From Ophiostoma sp. CBS 140.51 (Eukaryota > Ascomycota > Sordariomycetes > Ophiostomatales > Ophiostomataceae), in NCBI GenBank assembly GCA_029298735.1, contig JANSLP010000478.1, forward strand, positions 1 through 19,036: a stretch of DNA of 19,036 nt, read 5' to 3'. The notes beneath the pieces were generated by a model, which had not been told where the DNA came from, did not search any database, and saw only the letters and a list, made by a program, of their open reading frames with translations. The position numbers and the translations under genes are program-made. Shown here in pieces: positions 9,486-18,931 of the stretch (position 1 is its first letter; the number at the start of each line of letters is the position of its first letter).

Positions 9486-10442
9486 ATGGAGGAGCCACCA
9501 GCTGATCCGCTCTGTACGTCGATTGCCGTCCCTATTCAACTACAAGCACATATTCTGAGAGGGGACACCAGTGCTGCTTTGACGATGCAGTCATTACTTG
9601 CAAAAGAAAAGCCCACGGCCAAGGCCCTTGTGCATACCGCCTGTCGTGTACATGAGACAACCATATTGGTGAAGGTGGCATGTAGCAATATTATCGACTG
9701 GTCGACGAGACGTATCCCGCCGCCGGACGCCGTGTCGCATACATCAGTCGACAAATCTGCCACCAGCATCACCCCAAAGAAGGAGGAGCGAATCAAGGAA
9801 AAGAAGGCAGTCGAGGGCTCACGCGGTATTACTTGTGCCGAATTCATCAAGCCGGATGGTCTCATCCTCCAGGGTATTTTGGACACGATACTCACGGACC
9901 TCGTTGCCGTGCGGACCATTGCGGGCATGGCAGCCGATGTGCGCCGCTTGGCCGTCAAGCAGGGTCTTCTCGAGCCACTTGCATCAGCTGAACAGGCGTC
10001 TTCGGACACTAGTACCCTGTTTACATCTTTCACAGGAAATGCGACAACGGGGACAAACACCACCGCCGTTGATCCCAACAACGGGATCAAAAATAGGGGG
10101 GGTCGTTGTTTTCATCCAACTCTCCTTTCATCCCTTTACACGCACCATCACGACACGTCCCATGCATGACCAGACCTATAAGTCATCCCGCTTTTGCGCC
10201 GTCCGATGCTGTTCATCTGTTGTCTACCATGGTGTCTAACAAGACGAGAAACAGTCATCATGAGCGAAGTCAACTTAAACGCCACGTGGTTCAATCTGAA
10301 CGCGCCTACCGACGAGTACAAACGAGCGAATAACCTCACCAACGTCAGCACAGCCCGAGCGTTGCGAGAACAGCAATTTGCCGATTCGACCGGCGTGATG
10401 TTGATTATTGTATCTCTCCTCCTGTCTGTGGCTGCTAGTTGA
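9486..10442 (+). CDS. Unrecognised protein, probably spliced; exon limits uncertain
   Basis: An ATG at 9486 opens a frame to 10169. About the first 175 codons look coding: GC-leaning third positions, a basic patch (PKKEERIKEKK, about 98-107) and a probable long helix, DGLILQGILDTILTDLVAV (about 124-142). After that the reading turns Thr/Asn-rich, then looks like non-coding DNA. A second frame, 10260-10442, begins just after a good branch point and acceptor (GTCTAAC, then AAACAG ending at 10254). It encodes three N-x-S/T sites and a hydrophobic C-terminal tail, STGVMLIIVSLLLSVAAS. Both possible donors that keep frame (GTACCC after 10011, GTCGTT after 10101) are weak. It may therefore be one spliced gene or two. 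I do not recognise a family. No signal peptide is seen, and the tail could be a membrane anchor. Confidence 0.45.
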
Positions 10443-10703
10443 GAGCAGTATTATGAGTTCAAAATAGGCGCTTTTATTCTTTCATACGCCAATGTTTCTT
10501 TTTTTGTCTTTTGTTTTTCTGGGTTTTGACTCGTGTCGACAAATCGATGTTGTCGAGAGAGAGAACTGTGTGGATAACAAATACAGCTTCTAATTCGACT
10601 TTTCTTACAGCTACGGTACCACTAATAACGCAACTTGACAGCCAAGCGCTAAAATTTGGCAGTTTGCGACCAACAACCAACAAAACCTAAAGACGGCTTC
10701 GCC

Positions 10704-11531
10704 ATGGCCGACATCACGAGCACGATCGATACGTCGCCCACGACCGTGACCTACCCTTTTCCACCCGGATCGGTCTTTACTGACGGCCACCCTCTGCCGC
10801 GCCTTGTTGTCTTTGACCTCGACTACACGTTGTGGCCGTTCTGGGTCGACACGCATGTCGTCGCGCCAATCCGTGTGGTGGGGGAGGGGGAAGACGATGC
10901 GCCGACCAAGGGCCGCAGAGGAAGTAGGAAGCAGCGACAACAGGTAGCGGCGGCCAAAGAAATAGAAACCTCAGACTCGACCTTCCGCCCAGTCACAGTG
11001 GTCGACAAGTACAAGGAGACCTTTGCGTTTTACCGCGACGTGCCACATGTCCTGCAAGCATTGCCCTTGGCGGGGATCAGCATGGGCGTGGCCAGTCGGA
11101 CATCTGCGCCCGAGTTGGGGAGGGAAATGCTGCGTCTACTAAGAGTGCCCGCGTCCCTTCCAGGAGCTGAGGACGACGGCGAGGTCAAAATGGCGATCAA
11201 AGTCTTTGATGCGGGACTAGAAATCTACCCAACCAACAAGCTACGGCACATGGAAACCTTGCAAAAACGCACCGACATCCCCTATGAAGAGTTTTTGTTC
11301 TTTGATGACGAGAGCCGGAACCGGAATGTCGAAACGTTGGGTGTGACCATGTTCCTAGTGCGGGACGGCGTGACATGGGATTCCGTTGAAAAGGGCGTGC
11401 GGGCCTGGCGGAGGCGGCACGGACATAGCGGCGGTGACCGGCCTGGGAAAGAGGGTAAAGATGGCAAGGCGCAAGGAAAGAAGGGCAAGCTTGGCGACTC
11501 GGACGACAGTGACTACGAGTATGGTTACTAG
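10704..11531 (+). CDS. HAD-family phosphatase, magnesium-dependent phosphatase-1-like
   Basis: A single exon encodes 275 residues. HAD motifs are in order: motif I VVFDLDYTLWP with nucleophile D38 and acid/base D40, motif II VASRTS (S131), the motif III lysine K179 in YPTNKLRHM, and motif IV FFDDESRN (D201, D202). The wording DLDYTLWPFWVDTHV and ASRTSAP is that of the MDP-1 group, which removes phosphate from protein tyrosine or from fructosamine and sugar phosphates. The protein is longer than the roughly 165-residue mammalian form because of a charged insert at about 60-92 and a Lys/Gly then Asp/Ser/Tyr tail after residue 240. The start is the ATG in GCCATGG at 10704; the frame upstream has only non-ATG starts. 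It is probably cytosolic, with no evident link to the dioxygenase set. Confidence 0.9.
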   Translation: MADITSTIDTSPTTVTYPFPPGSVFTDGHPLPRLVVFDLDYTLWPFWVDTHVVAPIRVVGEGEDDAPTKGRRGSRKQRQQVAAAKEIETSDSTFRPVTVVDKYKETFAFYRDVPHVLQALPLAGISMGVASRTSAPELGREMLRLLRVPASLPGAEDDGEVKMAIKVFDAGLEIYPTNKLRHMETLQKRTDIPYEEFLFFDDESRNRNVETLGVTMFLVRDGVTWDSVEKGVRAWRRRHGHSGGDRPGKEGKDGKAQGKKGKLGDSDDSDYEYGY

Positions 11532-11822
11532 ATAGTAATGCACGACATAGATGATAGACGATAGAAAAGACGACGAAGACGATAGACTTGAATTGGAACG
11601 CAATGATGCATGGCAAAAAGGTCTACTTTGTGTATATATGTAGTCCGACAAAGACTGCTCCCAGCGGTCGTCCCGACAAGATGCGAAAATGCAACAAGGA
11701 ATAGAAAGAAATTATGTGTATCTAAAGAAGATGCTGAAAAGATGAGAAAAAGAAAAGGGGAATAGAAATTATATGCAAAGATATGTATGACCAGTTGTGG
11801 TCGTGTGAGGAAGCAGCACCTC
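11532..11822. other. Spacer between convergent stop codons
   Basis: This 291-bp stretch separates the tail-to-tail phosphatase and Sec14-like genes. It is A/G-rich on the plus strand and has the look of two facing 3' UTRs. Nothing else is seen. Confidence 0.4.
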
Positions 11823-13294
11823 CTATGATGCTGCCTCGGGCTCAACGGCCGTGGTCTCGGCCTTGGCATCCTTTGTCTTTTCCGAGATGGACAGGTTCTG
11901 GATGTCAGGGACGGCGGCCGCGGCAGCACCGTTCTCAGCAGCAGCCTCCTTCGGCTGCTCCTCAGCCGCCTCCTCAAAGTTGTCTTCCTCCTCTTCCTCG
12001 TCCGTCTTCTCGGGCTCGCCCTTGTAGTGCTTCGGCAGCGTGCACACCCGCACCAGCCGGTCGACCTGGTTCTCGCTGCCGACGGCAATGCACTCGACGC
12101 GCTCTTCTCCGTTGTCAGCAGTGGGGAGGGGCCGCCAGTACAGGGGACCCTTGGGGAAGCTGTCAAAGCCTTGCTCCCAGGTAGCGCGCTCGCGAATGGC
12201 CGGGTCGAGGTTGGGCATCTCGCCCCAGTTGAACTCGAGCTCGCCACCGTACTGCTTGGGGATGTTCTTGATGTCGATGAAGCTCAGGAGGGTAGGGAGG
12301 ACTTCGTGGTGGCCCAGAATAAAAATCTTGGAGACCGTAACGGGGTCGAACCAGCGCTTGATCCAGCCCCAGACAGTGGAGAAGAACATGGGGGCGCCAA
12401 TGATGAAGATGCCTGCGCACGCACACACGGTTAGTAAAATGAGTCTCACGCTCGCTGTCGCAATTACTTGCTACGCAGACTCGCAAACTTACGGTCAAGA
12501 GTCTCCGGGTAGTGGGCCGTCGCCAGCGTGCTGGCCGCCTGCATGTGGCCCTTCAAGTTCCAAAACTGCCGTAAGCTCACGCCCGACACGTCCACAATGT
12601 TGGTGCTCAGCGTAATGGGCGTCGTCACCGCATAGTCCCGGTCCGGCATCTCCGTGCACAGCGGCTGCGCAAAGCGTGTCAGGTTCTCGTACAGCGCAAA
12701 CAGCCGCAGCAGCTTGGCCGGTGTCTTGCCATCGCTCGCGGCTTTCGAGTAGGTGTTGTTGGCCGTCTTTTCGTAGGCCGAAATGGCCTTGCTGTCCAGG
12801 TGACGAATCTCAAAAAGATACAACGGGATTCCACGCTTGTCGCGGCGACCCGTCCACTGAGGGTACAGACGGCGGCTCTGCTCGTAGGCGTCGAGGTCGA
12901 TTGTGTCATAGAGAACATCCAGGTGGTTGTTGGCGCGCCAGTCCTCTGTCTCCTTGAACTGCTTGTAGGCGTCGGGCACGATCCAGCGACGGGCACGCAG
13001 GAACCGCAGCAGCGTCGGGTCGTCGTGCGAGGCCGGGGTGGTCTCCGTCTTGGGCTTGTAGTCGCCCTGCTCCGTAATGTACTGCTTGAACTCGGCAAAC
13101 GCTTCGGCCTCGCTCTCGCTCAGGTAGCCGACGTGGCCATGCGGGTAGCCGTACTCGACGGCGGCCGCGTTGGCGTTCTGCTGCTTGCTGTGCGACACAT
13201 GGTTGTTGTGCTTGTGGCTGTGGTGAGAGTGGGCGTTGGACGGCGTCTTGGTGACATGGCCGCCGTCGTCGGCAGAAAGCGAATCGCGAGTCAT
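11823..13294 (-). CDS. Sec14-like CRAL-TRIO phosphatidylinositol transfer protein
   Basis: Exons 13294-12493 and 12412-11823 encode 463 residues. The 80-nt intron has a GTAAGT donor, a ACTAAC branch and a GTGCGCAG acceptor, and splits the codon for R268. A CRAL-TRIO N-terminal helical part (DDPTLLRFLRARRW at 91-104) is followed by the lipid-binding domain (about 135-330), with the near-diagnostic run HYPETLDR-IFIIGAPMFFS then FDPVTVSKIFIL. Such proteins exchange phosphatidylinositol and a second lipid between membranes and support phosphoinositide synthesis. The N terminus has a His-rich stretch (residues 22-36). The C terminus is a Glu/Ala-rich tail (about 400-463), with EEEEED near 406-411. 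I start at the first ATG; the frame upstream is open without one. The closest of the yeast Sec14/SFH members cannot be chosen by eye. Confidence 0.92.
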
Positions 13295-14531
13295 TGTGAG
13301 GGGAGGAGGGGCGTTAAAAAGAACGGATGGACGACGGATAGGTCGGAAGGAGTTGTCGGATGAAGAGCGCGGACGGGAGAAGAGATCGTCGCCGGCGTGG
13401 GAGGAAGGGAGGGTGGGAGACACGTCGAAAAAAAATGAGGTCGGTGAGAACGGTGAGATTCTGTGAGAAGAGAAGAAGTCGGTGGATGCGACCGCGGCCG
13501 TGGAAAACCGTAAGCCGCTAATCCGCTAAAAACCTAAAATTGCAGCTGCACTCAGATAAAGGCAGGCGCGGCGGTCGGGCGGTGAGCAACCCGAAAAAAG
13601 GTGGGTTGCGGCTGCGCTGGCGGGTAATGGGACGGAGTGTAGTTCAGGGCAGCACTGAAGGATCGGAAGGAGCGACGGACGACGCCTTATTTCGTGCAAT
13701 TCGATATCTCTAACAGAAAGACCAAAATGCCAAGCCAAGAAAATAGGGGTGGCGAGAGATTGAACCATTTTTGCCCTTTTTTTTCTGGCTCCTTTATTGT
13801 CCCTGACCGTTCCTTTCATCTTCCTTTTCGCGTCTGGTTTTTGCCGTCAACTAGTCGAGTGCTTGCCTGCCCCGCCGGGTTCTCGGGATTGAAGACGATG
13901 CGAGGGGAAGAAGGAGCTAAGGAGCTGAAAAAGAAGGCTGTCAAAAGGGGGTATTCGGTTAGTGGACGTGCCCCTGTCTGGTACTGGGCCAGCCCTGAAT
14001 TTAGGTTAGAGTTGACCTGAGTTCGGCCTGAACCTGACCTGAAGTGCCCCTGAATGACGATCGGTTGGGGACGCGGCCGCTATCGGCGCTAACGTGCGGT
14101 TGGATCAATCACATCACTGTCACATCAAAGTCACTTTATGAGATCCGAGATTGCATCACATCGCCATCAAGATACAAGGTGCTGCAGTCCAGGTAACTCG
14201 ACAACACAGCCTCTTCCAAATAGTCTATGTCGAGCCAAAAGTCAACTCATTATTTTATGTGTTCAATTTTTTAAGATGATTTTTTGCGCGAAACAGGTTT
14301 GGATGTTATTTTATTTTTTAAACAAGTTTATTTTCTTTAAAGATAAAAAAATAGAAACAAGATCGAATGAAAAACTTCTATTAACGACCAGATCAATAGA
14401 AGAACAAAACCACCAAACATTAATAAATGGAACAAGATATAGTCAAGTTGAACTCTGTTAGGCCAGTCTATTTCACGCCTATTCATAGCAAACTATGCAA
14501 GCAGATACTTTATCACCTGAGTTGACCACGT
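13295..14531. other. Intergenic region upstream of the Sec14-like gene
   Basis: No gene is supported in these 1.24 kb. The left part (to about 13520) is purine-rich on the plus strand, hence pyrimidine-rich on the Sec14-like coding strand, as in its promoter and 5' UTR. A patch at about 13993-14055 repeats CCTGAA-type words. From about 14250 to 14420 the DNA becomes strongly AT-rich. Frames in that part show no family features. Confidence 0.45.
13993..14055. repeat. Short imperfect CCTGAA/GACCTGA repeats
   Basis: CCTGAA occurs at the start and near the end of this patch and in GGCCTGAACCTGACCTGAAG between, together with TTGACCTGA. The spacing is irregular, so this is a degenerate simple repeat and not a clean tandem array. 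Confidence 0.35.
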
Positions 14532-15562
14532 TTATGACTTTGTCAACCGATCAACAAAACTGACAATGGCCTTCTTCGTCTCGATGGGCCGCTCCCAGAA
14601 CACAGTGTGGCCTGCACTGGGCACCCGCACCACCTCCAGCTTGGAGAATATCTCTTCGTACATTGAGATCATCATGTCAGGCTTCACAATCTCCTCCTCG
14701 TCGCCGACAATAAAGATGGCCTCCTGGGTTGGGGCAGCCGCTAACAAGTTGGCAGGATCCTGCGGGTGGCACTTCTGGCTTTCGATGCGGACTGTCGTGG
14801 GAATCATGGCAATGGTGCCGATGAGGGCTGAGCGAAACGTGTAGGACATATTGGCGCGGTTGGGCTCCCAGACGCAGCAGCGGGCAAAATCGGCACAAGC
14901 GCGGCCGTGGGTGTCGCCGTCGGAAGGGGCCTGGATGGGCTTGTAGTACTTGCCGACGGCAGGGAGGTCGATGTTGCCGAACTAAGAGCCCACATTAGTA
15001 AATAATCACACAGGAGTGGCGTTGATGATTAGAGAGAGCGCGGGGCTACTTACCAACTTCATGTAGGGCATGCCGGACATAAAAATTAGTCCCTGGATAA
15101 GATGACCCAGGCCGTGCTCAAAGACGTCGGAGGAAATAGCACAGCCGGCACTCCATCCCGCCAAAAAGACCTTGGTGGCTCCGTAAAATTTGCAGACGGC
15201 CTCAAAGTCTTGGGCAAAGTAAAGGGAACCCCAGTGGGCTTTGTCGGTTGGCCACTCGGACCGACCTTGGCCACGGGGCTCGTAGGTGATCTATAGTGAA
15301 GGACTTTAGTTGATGTTGAGCGTGGCGAGGATGGAAAGAAAGGCGAGCGAAGCGAAGAAAGAAAAGAAGAACGTACGAGGTAGTACTTGGACAATAGCTC
15401 TTCATCACGGAACTGGTGGTCAAAAAGGAGACTGGAGCTGGAGAATCCTGGGATGAAGACGATGGTGGGAGCATCTTTTGGTGACTGGCCAGCCTGGGCC
15501 GCCCAGATCTTGAGGCCATCGGCCGAAGTGATTTGGGGATCGTGAGTGTCGAGGGCGAACAT
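14532..15562 (-). CDS. Alpha/beta hydrolase with complete catalytic triad
   Basis: Three exons (15562-15377, 15290-15054, 14981-14532) encode 290 residues. Introns of 86 and 72 nt have GTACGT and GTAAGT donors and TATAG and CTTAG acceptors, both in phase 0. Strand 3 and the oxyanion loop are IVFIPGF (35-41). The nucleophile is S109 in FLAGWSAGC, the acid is likely D235 in IFIVGDEEE and the base is H266 in PSAGHTVFWERP. This order and the roughly 290-residue length fit the epoxide hydrolase/haloperoxidase-like and C-C hydrolase groups, but the substrate cannot be told. There is no signal peptide, so it is probably cytosolic. The start is the ATG in ATCACCATG; upstream starts are non-ATG. It lies 5.4 kb from the MFS gene, with two housekeeping-type genes between, so membership of the dioxygenase set is doubtful. 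Confidence 0.92.
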
Positions 15563-16284
15563 GGTGATGTGAGGTGGCAAAGAAGAAAATAGAAGTAAAA
15601 TAAGGGATAACTAAAGAAGAACCGGGGAAAGTCCACAAGAAAGGAGGTCAACAGAAAGGCAAGAAAGAAGGTCGTCGAGTGGAAGCCAACAAGCTTTATA
15701 AAATTCTTTGTTTATAAACACACCAAGCTGCAAGGTAACGATCCTTAAGAGCTCCATCTGTACGCGGGAAACAGAACGTCATACGCGTCTTTATAGCCGT
15801 CTGCTCTACTGGCCTCTTTTGGCCGCTCACTCGCTCGCGGCTTAGCCCACCATTGGCTCTCTCCATATCTCCAGTCTTCCGTGAAAAGTCTCCAGTATAT
15901 CGCCGGCAAAGAAGGCCTAAGAGGGCAGGTAAGTATGTAAGAGGGGGGTGCGGCAATGCACAGGCGCGGGTAGGGATCAATACAACTCAGGACTACGACG
16001 TAAAAGACTCCAAAGGCCAGGCCCAGGGACGAGGCGTATTGTTACGGTATGCGGAAAGGCTCCATTCTGCTAGTGTCAAACAATCGTAAAGATTCTAAAA
16101 ACCGTTGCCGATGGGTGGAATTTGGAATTTGAAACCCCAGCTTTTGTCTACTTTTGCCTCACTTTCCTCTCCTTCTCCGTTGTTTTACCCCGTTTGTCGG
16201 GCTAAAGGTCCCACTAAACTCCGCCTTACAAGCAAGGAAACGCAATCCCCGAGCCAGTATTTATGGCTCTTTGCGCCGATCACT

Positions 16285-16324
16285 CTACGTAAGAATACGT
16301 ATGGATACGTGTGAATACGTCAGA
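16285..16324. repeat. Four copies of a 10-bp unit with core ACGT
   Basis: Four units in register, each 10 bp with ACGT at the same place: ctACGTaaga, atACGTatgg, atACGTgtga and atACGTcaga. The period is close to one turn of the helix, so the ACGT cores face one side of the DNA. Confidence 0.65.
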
Positions 16325-17676
16325 TTTCGCATTTTGTCGCCCGTTTTGTTTCCCCCCACGTTGTCAGCAGAGGCGCAAGGAAAAGACCTCAAAAACGTGC
16401 ATATCCAAACAACGTACGTCAATGTACGACCTTGCGGCCTTGCGACCCTGAACGCACGCTTGGACATGTGGTTGGACGTAATTGTAGTATTCTCCGCGTA
16501 TTGGTTCATTGGCAAAGGTTTGAACACATTACTTGTTGAGTTTCCCAGCTTCTTCAAGCAATACAAAAAGACAACTTTGAAAAATACAGTCAGCGGAAAA
16601 CTGCGTATATCCGGAGTTTGCCGACACCCTTGGCAGTGCATCAATTCAGAATCAGGACAAGTGCTGACGCATTCCCGTCAATTGTCACAGAGTCCGACGG
16701 AGCAAAGCTAGTTCACCGTTTCTTTTTTACTCCGTCCGTTCTGTTGGCCTCATTTTGACAGGTCTACTCCGTAGCTTTGAACGACTCCGCACGATAAAAA
16801 GCCACAGAAAGGCTTGGCATCTCTTTTCAAAGGAGACGCAACATCGGCAGTGCCAGTTCTCAACGCACATTTTCGCAAGGGGTTTGAATTCGTAGGAATT
16901 TCATGAGCCCGGAATTTATTCTGGTAATCTAGAAGTAGGTATCGTGGGGCTATTCACAAACCCAGAATTTATCTGTCATAATCAAGCAACTTTCAAGTTA
17001 AGACGGGATTGAGGTCGCAGTTAGTAAATCTTACCTAACGTTCACGATGATATTTTAGTGGAGGCGGAGCTCTTAATTTATCGCAAAATACCACTGTCAG
17101 ATCTCCTGTCGTCCTAGGATCTCACGACATGGGATAACTCTGGAATCACATCTTACAACGGAGGTCCACGCGGGGATAAAGTGTGAAATAGTCCGCGTGA
17201 TAACCTTAACGCTATCTACATTTCATACAAGAACACTAGCAGCGCTGACAACTGAGAACTGAAGCCCGAGCCGGGACTCGATGCTGACAGATGCTAACTT
17301 GGCCAATCGTTTTCCCGGGGTCAACGGCGATACACAGGCCCGGGGTTGTCGTAACATACATCATCCTGTCAACCACGGACCCCAAGAACAAAAATGTTAC
17401 ACACGCATCATCTTTGCAAGAGTGACAACCCATACAGAAATCATTGGCTCGGCCATAATTGAGGACACCACAAGACCAAACTATGCTCAAACCCGGCATG
17501 TACAAGATGCAGCATGAGATGACACATCAAGAAAGCCTTGGTGCGAGCCTGCAACGGAGACATTTACTGACAAGTATGTCCGATATTGGCTATTACGTTT
17601 CCCGGGGTTTATTGTCTTACAAAACTTTGCTTCGATACTGGAAAGAGATGTGTATTGTCTATTCTATGTCTGCCAT

Positions 17677-17710
17677 AAGAGTGATGCTGGGCAATATGCC
17701 CAATACTCTT
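17677..17710 (-). other. Hairpin just after the stop of the small Cys/His gene
   Basis: The outer arms AAGAGT/ACTCTT and the inner arms TGGGCA/TGCCCA (loop ATA) form an interrupted hairpin. It begins three bases after the TAG at 17714-17716 on the minus strand. It may fold in the 3' UTR of that transcript, or may be chance. Confidence 0.35.
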
Positions 17711-17713
17711 TCT

Positions 17714-18116
17714 CTACCGAGAGATTGGCGTCTTGACAAACGGTGCACACGTCATCATAACGGCATCGACAATACGGACGTGCTCGTGGCAGAAAGTTGT
17801 GTCGTAGCCTTTTCTTTCAAAGTCGTGGCAAAACATGCAGACTTGCCAAGTGGCTGGCAAAGGGGACGGACCATAAAACGTGAGAACGTGACTCACGGTG
17901 GTGAGGCGTCTCTTCTGCCGGTGTAAATAAAGTTAGCTTGGCCATATTTCGCGCTCGTAAACTGAGATGTTGACTTACGCGCTGCTCATGTCCTAGCTCC
18001 CTTCCTTCGCTCTTGGCCAACAACTCGCATGGAAAGAGTAGCAACCAGCCGCATGCGTTGCGAGCTGGCTTGACAGGGCCTGATAGAAGTTCCATCGATA
18101 CGGCTTGGAATGGCAT
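17714..18116 (-). CDS. Putative small Cys/His protein, two exons (possible extra 5' exon)
   Basis: Exons 18116-17979 and 17914-17714 join in phase 0 to give 112 residues. The 64-nt intron has a GTAAGT donor, a GCTAAC branch and a CGGCAG acceptor, which is strong evidence for a minus-strand transcript. Exon 2 encodes a metal-site-like pattern: C72-X2-C75 (CMFCH), then C88-X2-H91 (FCHEH) twelve residues on, and C102. The reading frame stays open upstream of 18116 to about 18280 without an ATG, and another frame (18482-18288) opens with ATG and ends near a GTTAGT donor, so a third exon is plausible. I do not recognise the family. No signal peptide is visible. Gene reality is moderate and the 5' end is unsettled. 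Confidence 0.4.
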
Positions 18117-18931
18117 GGGCTGGTCTGTGAAAGTTTCTCCGTTTTGAATGACGTGACTGGACGTCAAACCGTACACTGTCGAGTTCTTGATGCTGCATTC
18201 AGCTGCTGCTGCTACTTGCAGTGTTTGCCGTTCATGGCAAAGGAAAGACCCAGCGAGCCTGAGCGACCAGACTCTTTACTCTCGCTACTAACTAGGTGTA
18301 GCTGGGTGAACCAACTGGCTAGAGTATGGTAAGAACATGCTCATTGCCTTGTATTCTGTCCCGACGGGGGCGGTGGTGGTGGTGTGGGATGGTGGATGAT
18401 CGTGTTCTGTTTGTAGACATGTTAGGAACCACGTATTTTGGTTGACAAGAAACAAGACGGCGTCCCAAGGAACCGACATGTGCATGTTTTTGGAACTCTG
18501 CTTTGGTAATGGGTGTTGGACAATGGTTGAGTTTTGATTTTTTTTTTTTTGCGTAAACGTGCTTTGGACCTTTTGATTTGGGTTTGTTTTGATCCAGAAT
18601 ACGACGTAATTTGTTTGTTGTAGGGTGAGCTTGAATCAGAGAGGTGATTTGAAAACATTCTTGGCGAAGAATCACCACTACTTGTTATGCAACTAAGCAG
18701 TAACTACATCATGGAAGATGCGCATAAGACTTCCGCACAGATTATCCTGGGAACGCACCATGTTCATAGTGGGCTAGTCAACGTTGAGTTTAACTTCAAT
18801 TGGGCATTAAAAAAGTTCAATGTGGTGGGACATAGCATTTATAATCTTTAGATGATTTCTTTTTGATATGCTGTATGGATTCATGATTTATGGTATATAT
18901 TAACAAATTTATGAACAAAATTTATAAAAGA

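Larger units (their letters stand above)
15563..17713. other. Gene-poor region
   Basis: No gene is supported over 2.15 kb. The left end is the promoter of the hydrolase. Frames inside (for example 16154-16711, 17236-17505) start mostly at non-ATG codons and show no family likeness. I saw no terminal inverted repeats, target-site duplication or transposase motif, so a mobile element is not supported. A 10-bp-period repeat lies at 16285-16324. Confidence 0.45.

Noticed and set aside
9536..10090. 184-codon minus-strand frame opposite the unrecognised gene
   Set aside because: The plus-strand reading has better codon composition, a plausible start and a following acceptor. The minus frame shows no motif.
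10091..10107. G-run (GGGGGG) as a frameshift site joining 9486-10169 to the next frame
   Set aside because: The later frame begins after a good branch point and acceptor, so splicing explains the change of frame better. A sequencing slip in the run cannot be excluded.
16154..16711. 185-codon plus frame in the gene-poor region
   Set aside because: It has a non-ATG start and no family likeness, and it spans the 10-bp-period repeat.
17236..17505. Cys-rich minus-strand frame (nine Cys; includes CMGCHSCKDDAC)
   Set aside because: The composition is tempting, but there is no signal peptide, no conserved spacing and no splice evidence linking it to the small Cys/His gene.
17459..17926. 155-codon plus-strand frame overlapping the small Cys/His gene
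   Set aside because: It has a non-ATG start, and the opposite strand carries the convincing intron and Cys/His pattern.
15563..18700. Possible transposon in the gene-poor region
   Set aside because: No terminal repeats, target-site duplication, transposase, reverse transcriptase or integrase motif could be found by eye.
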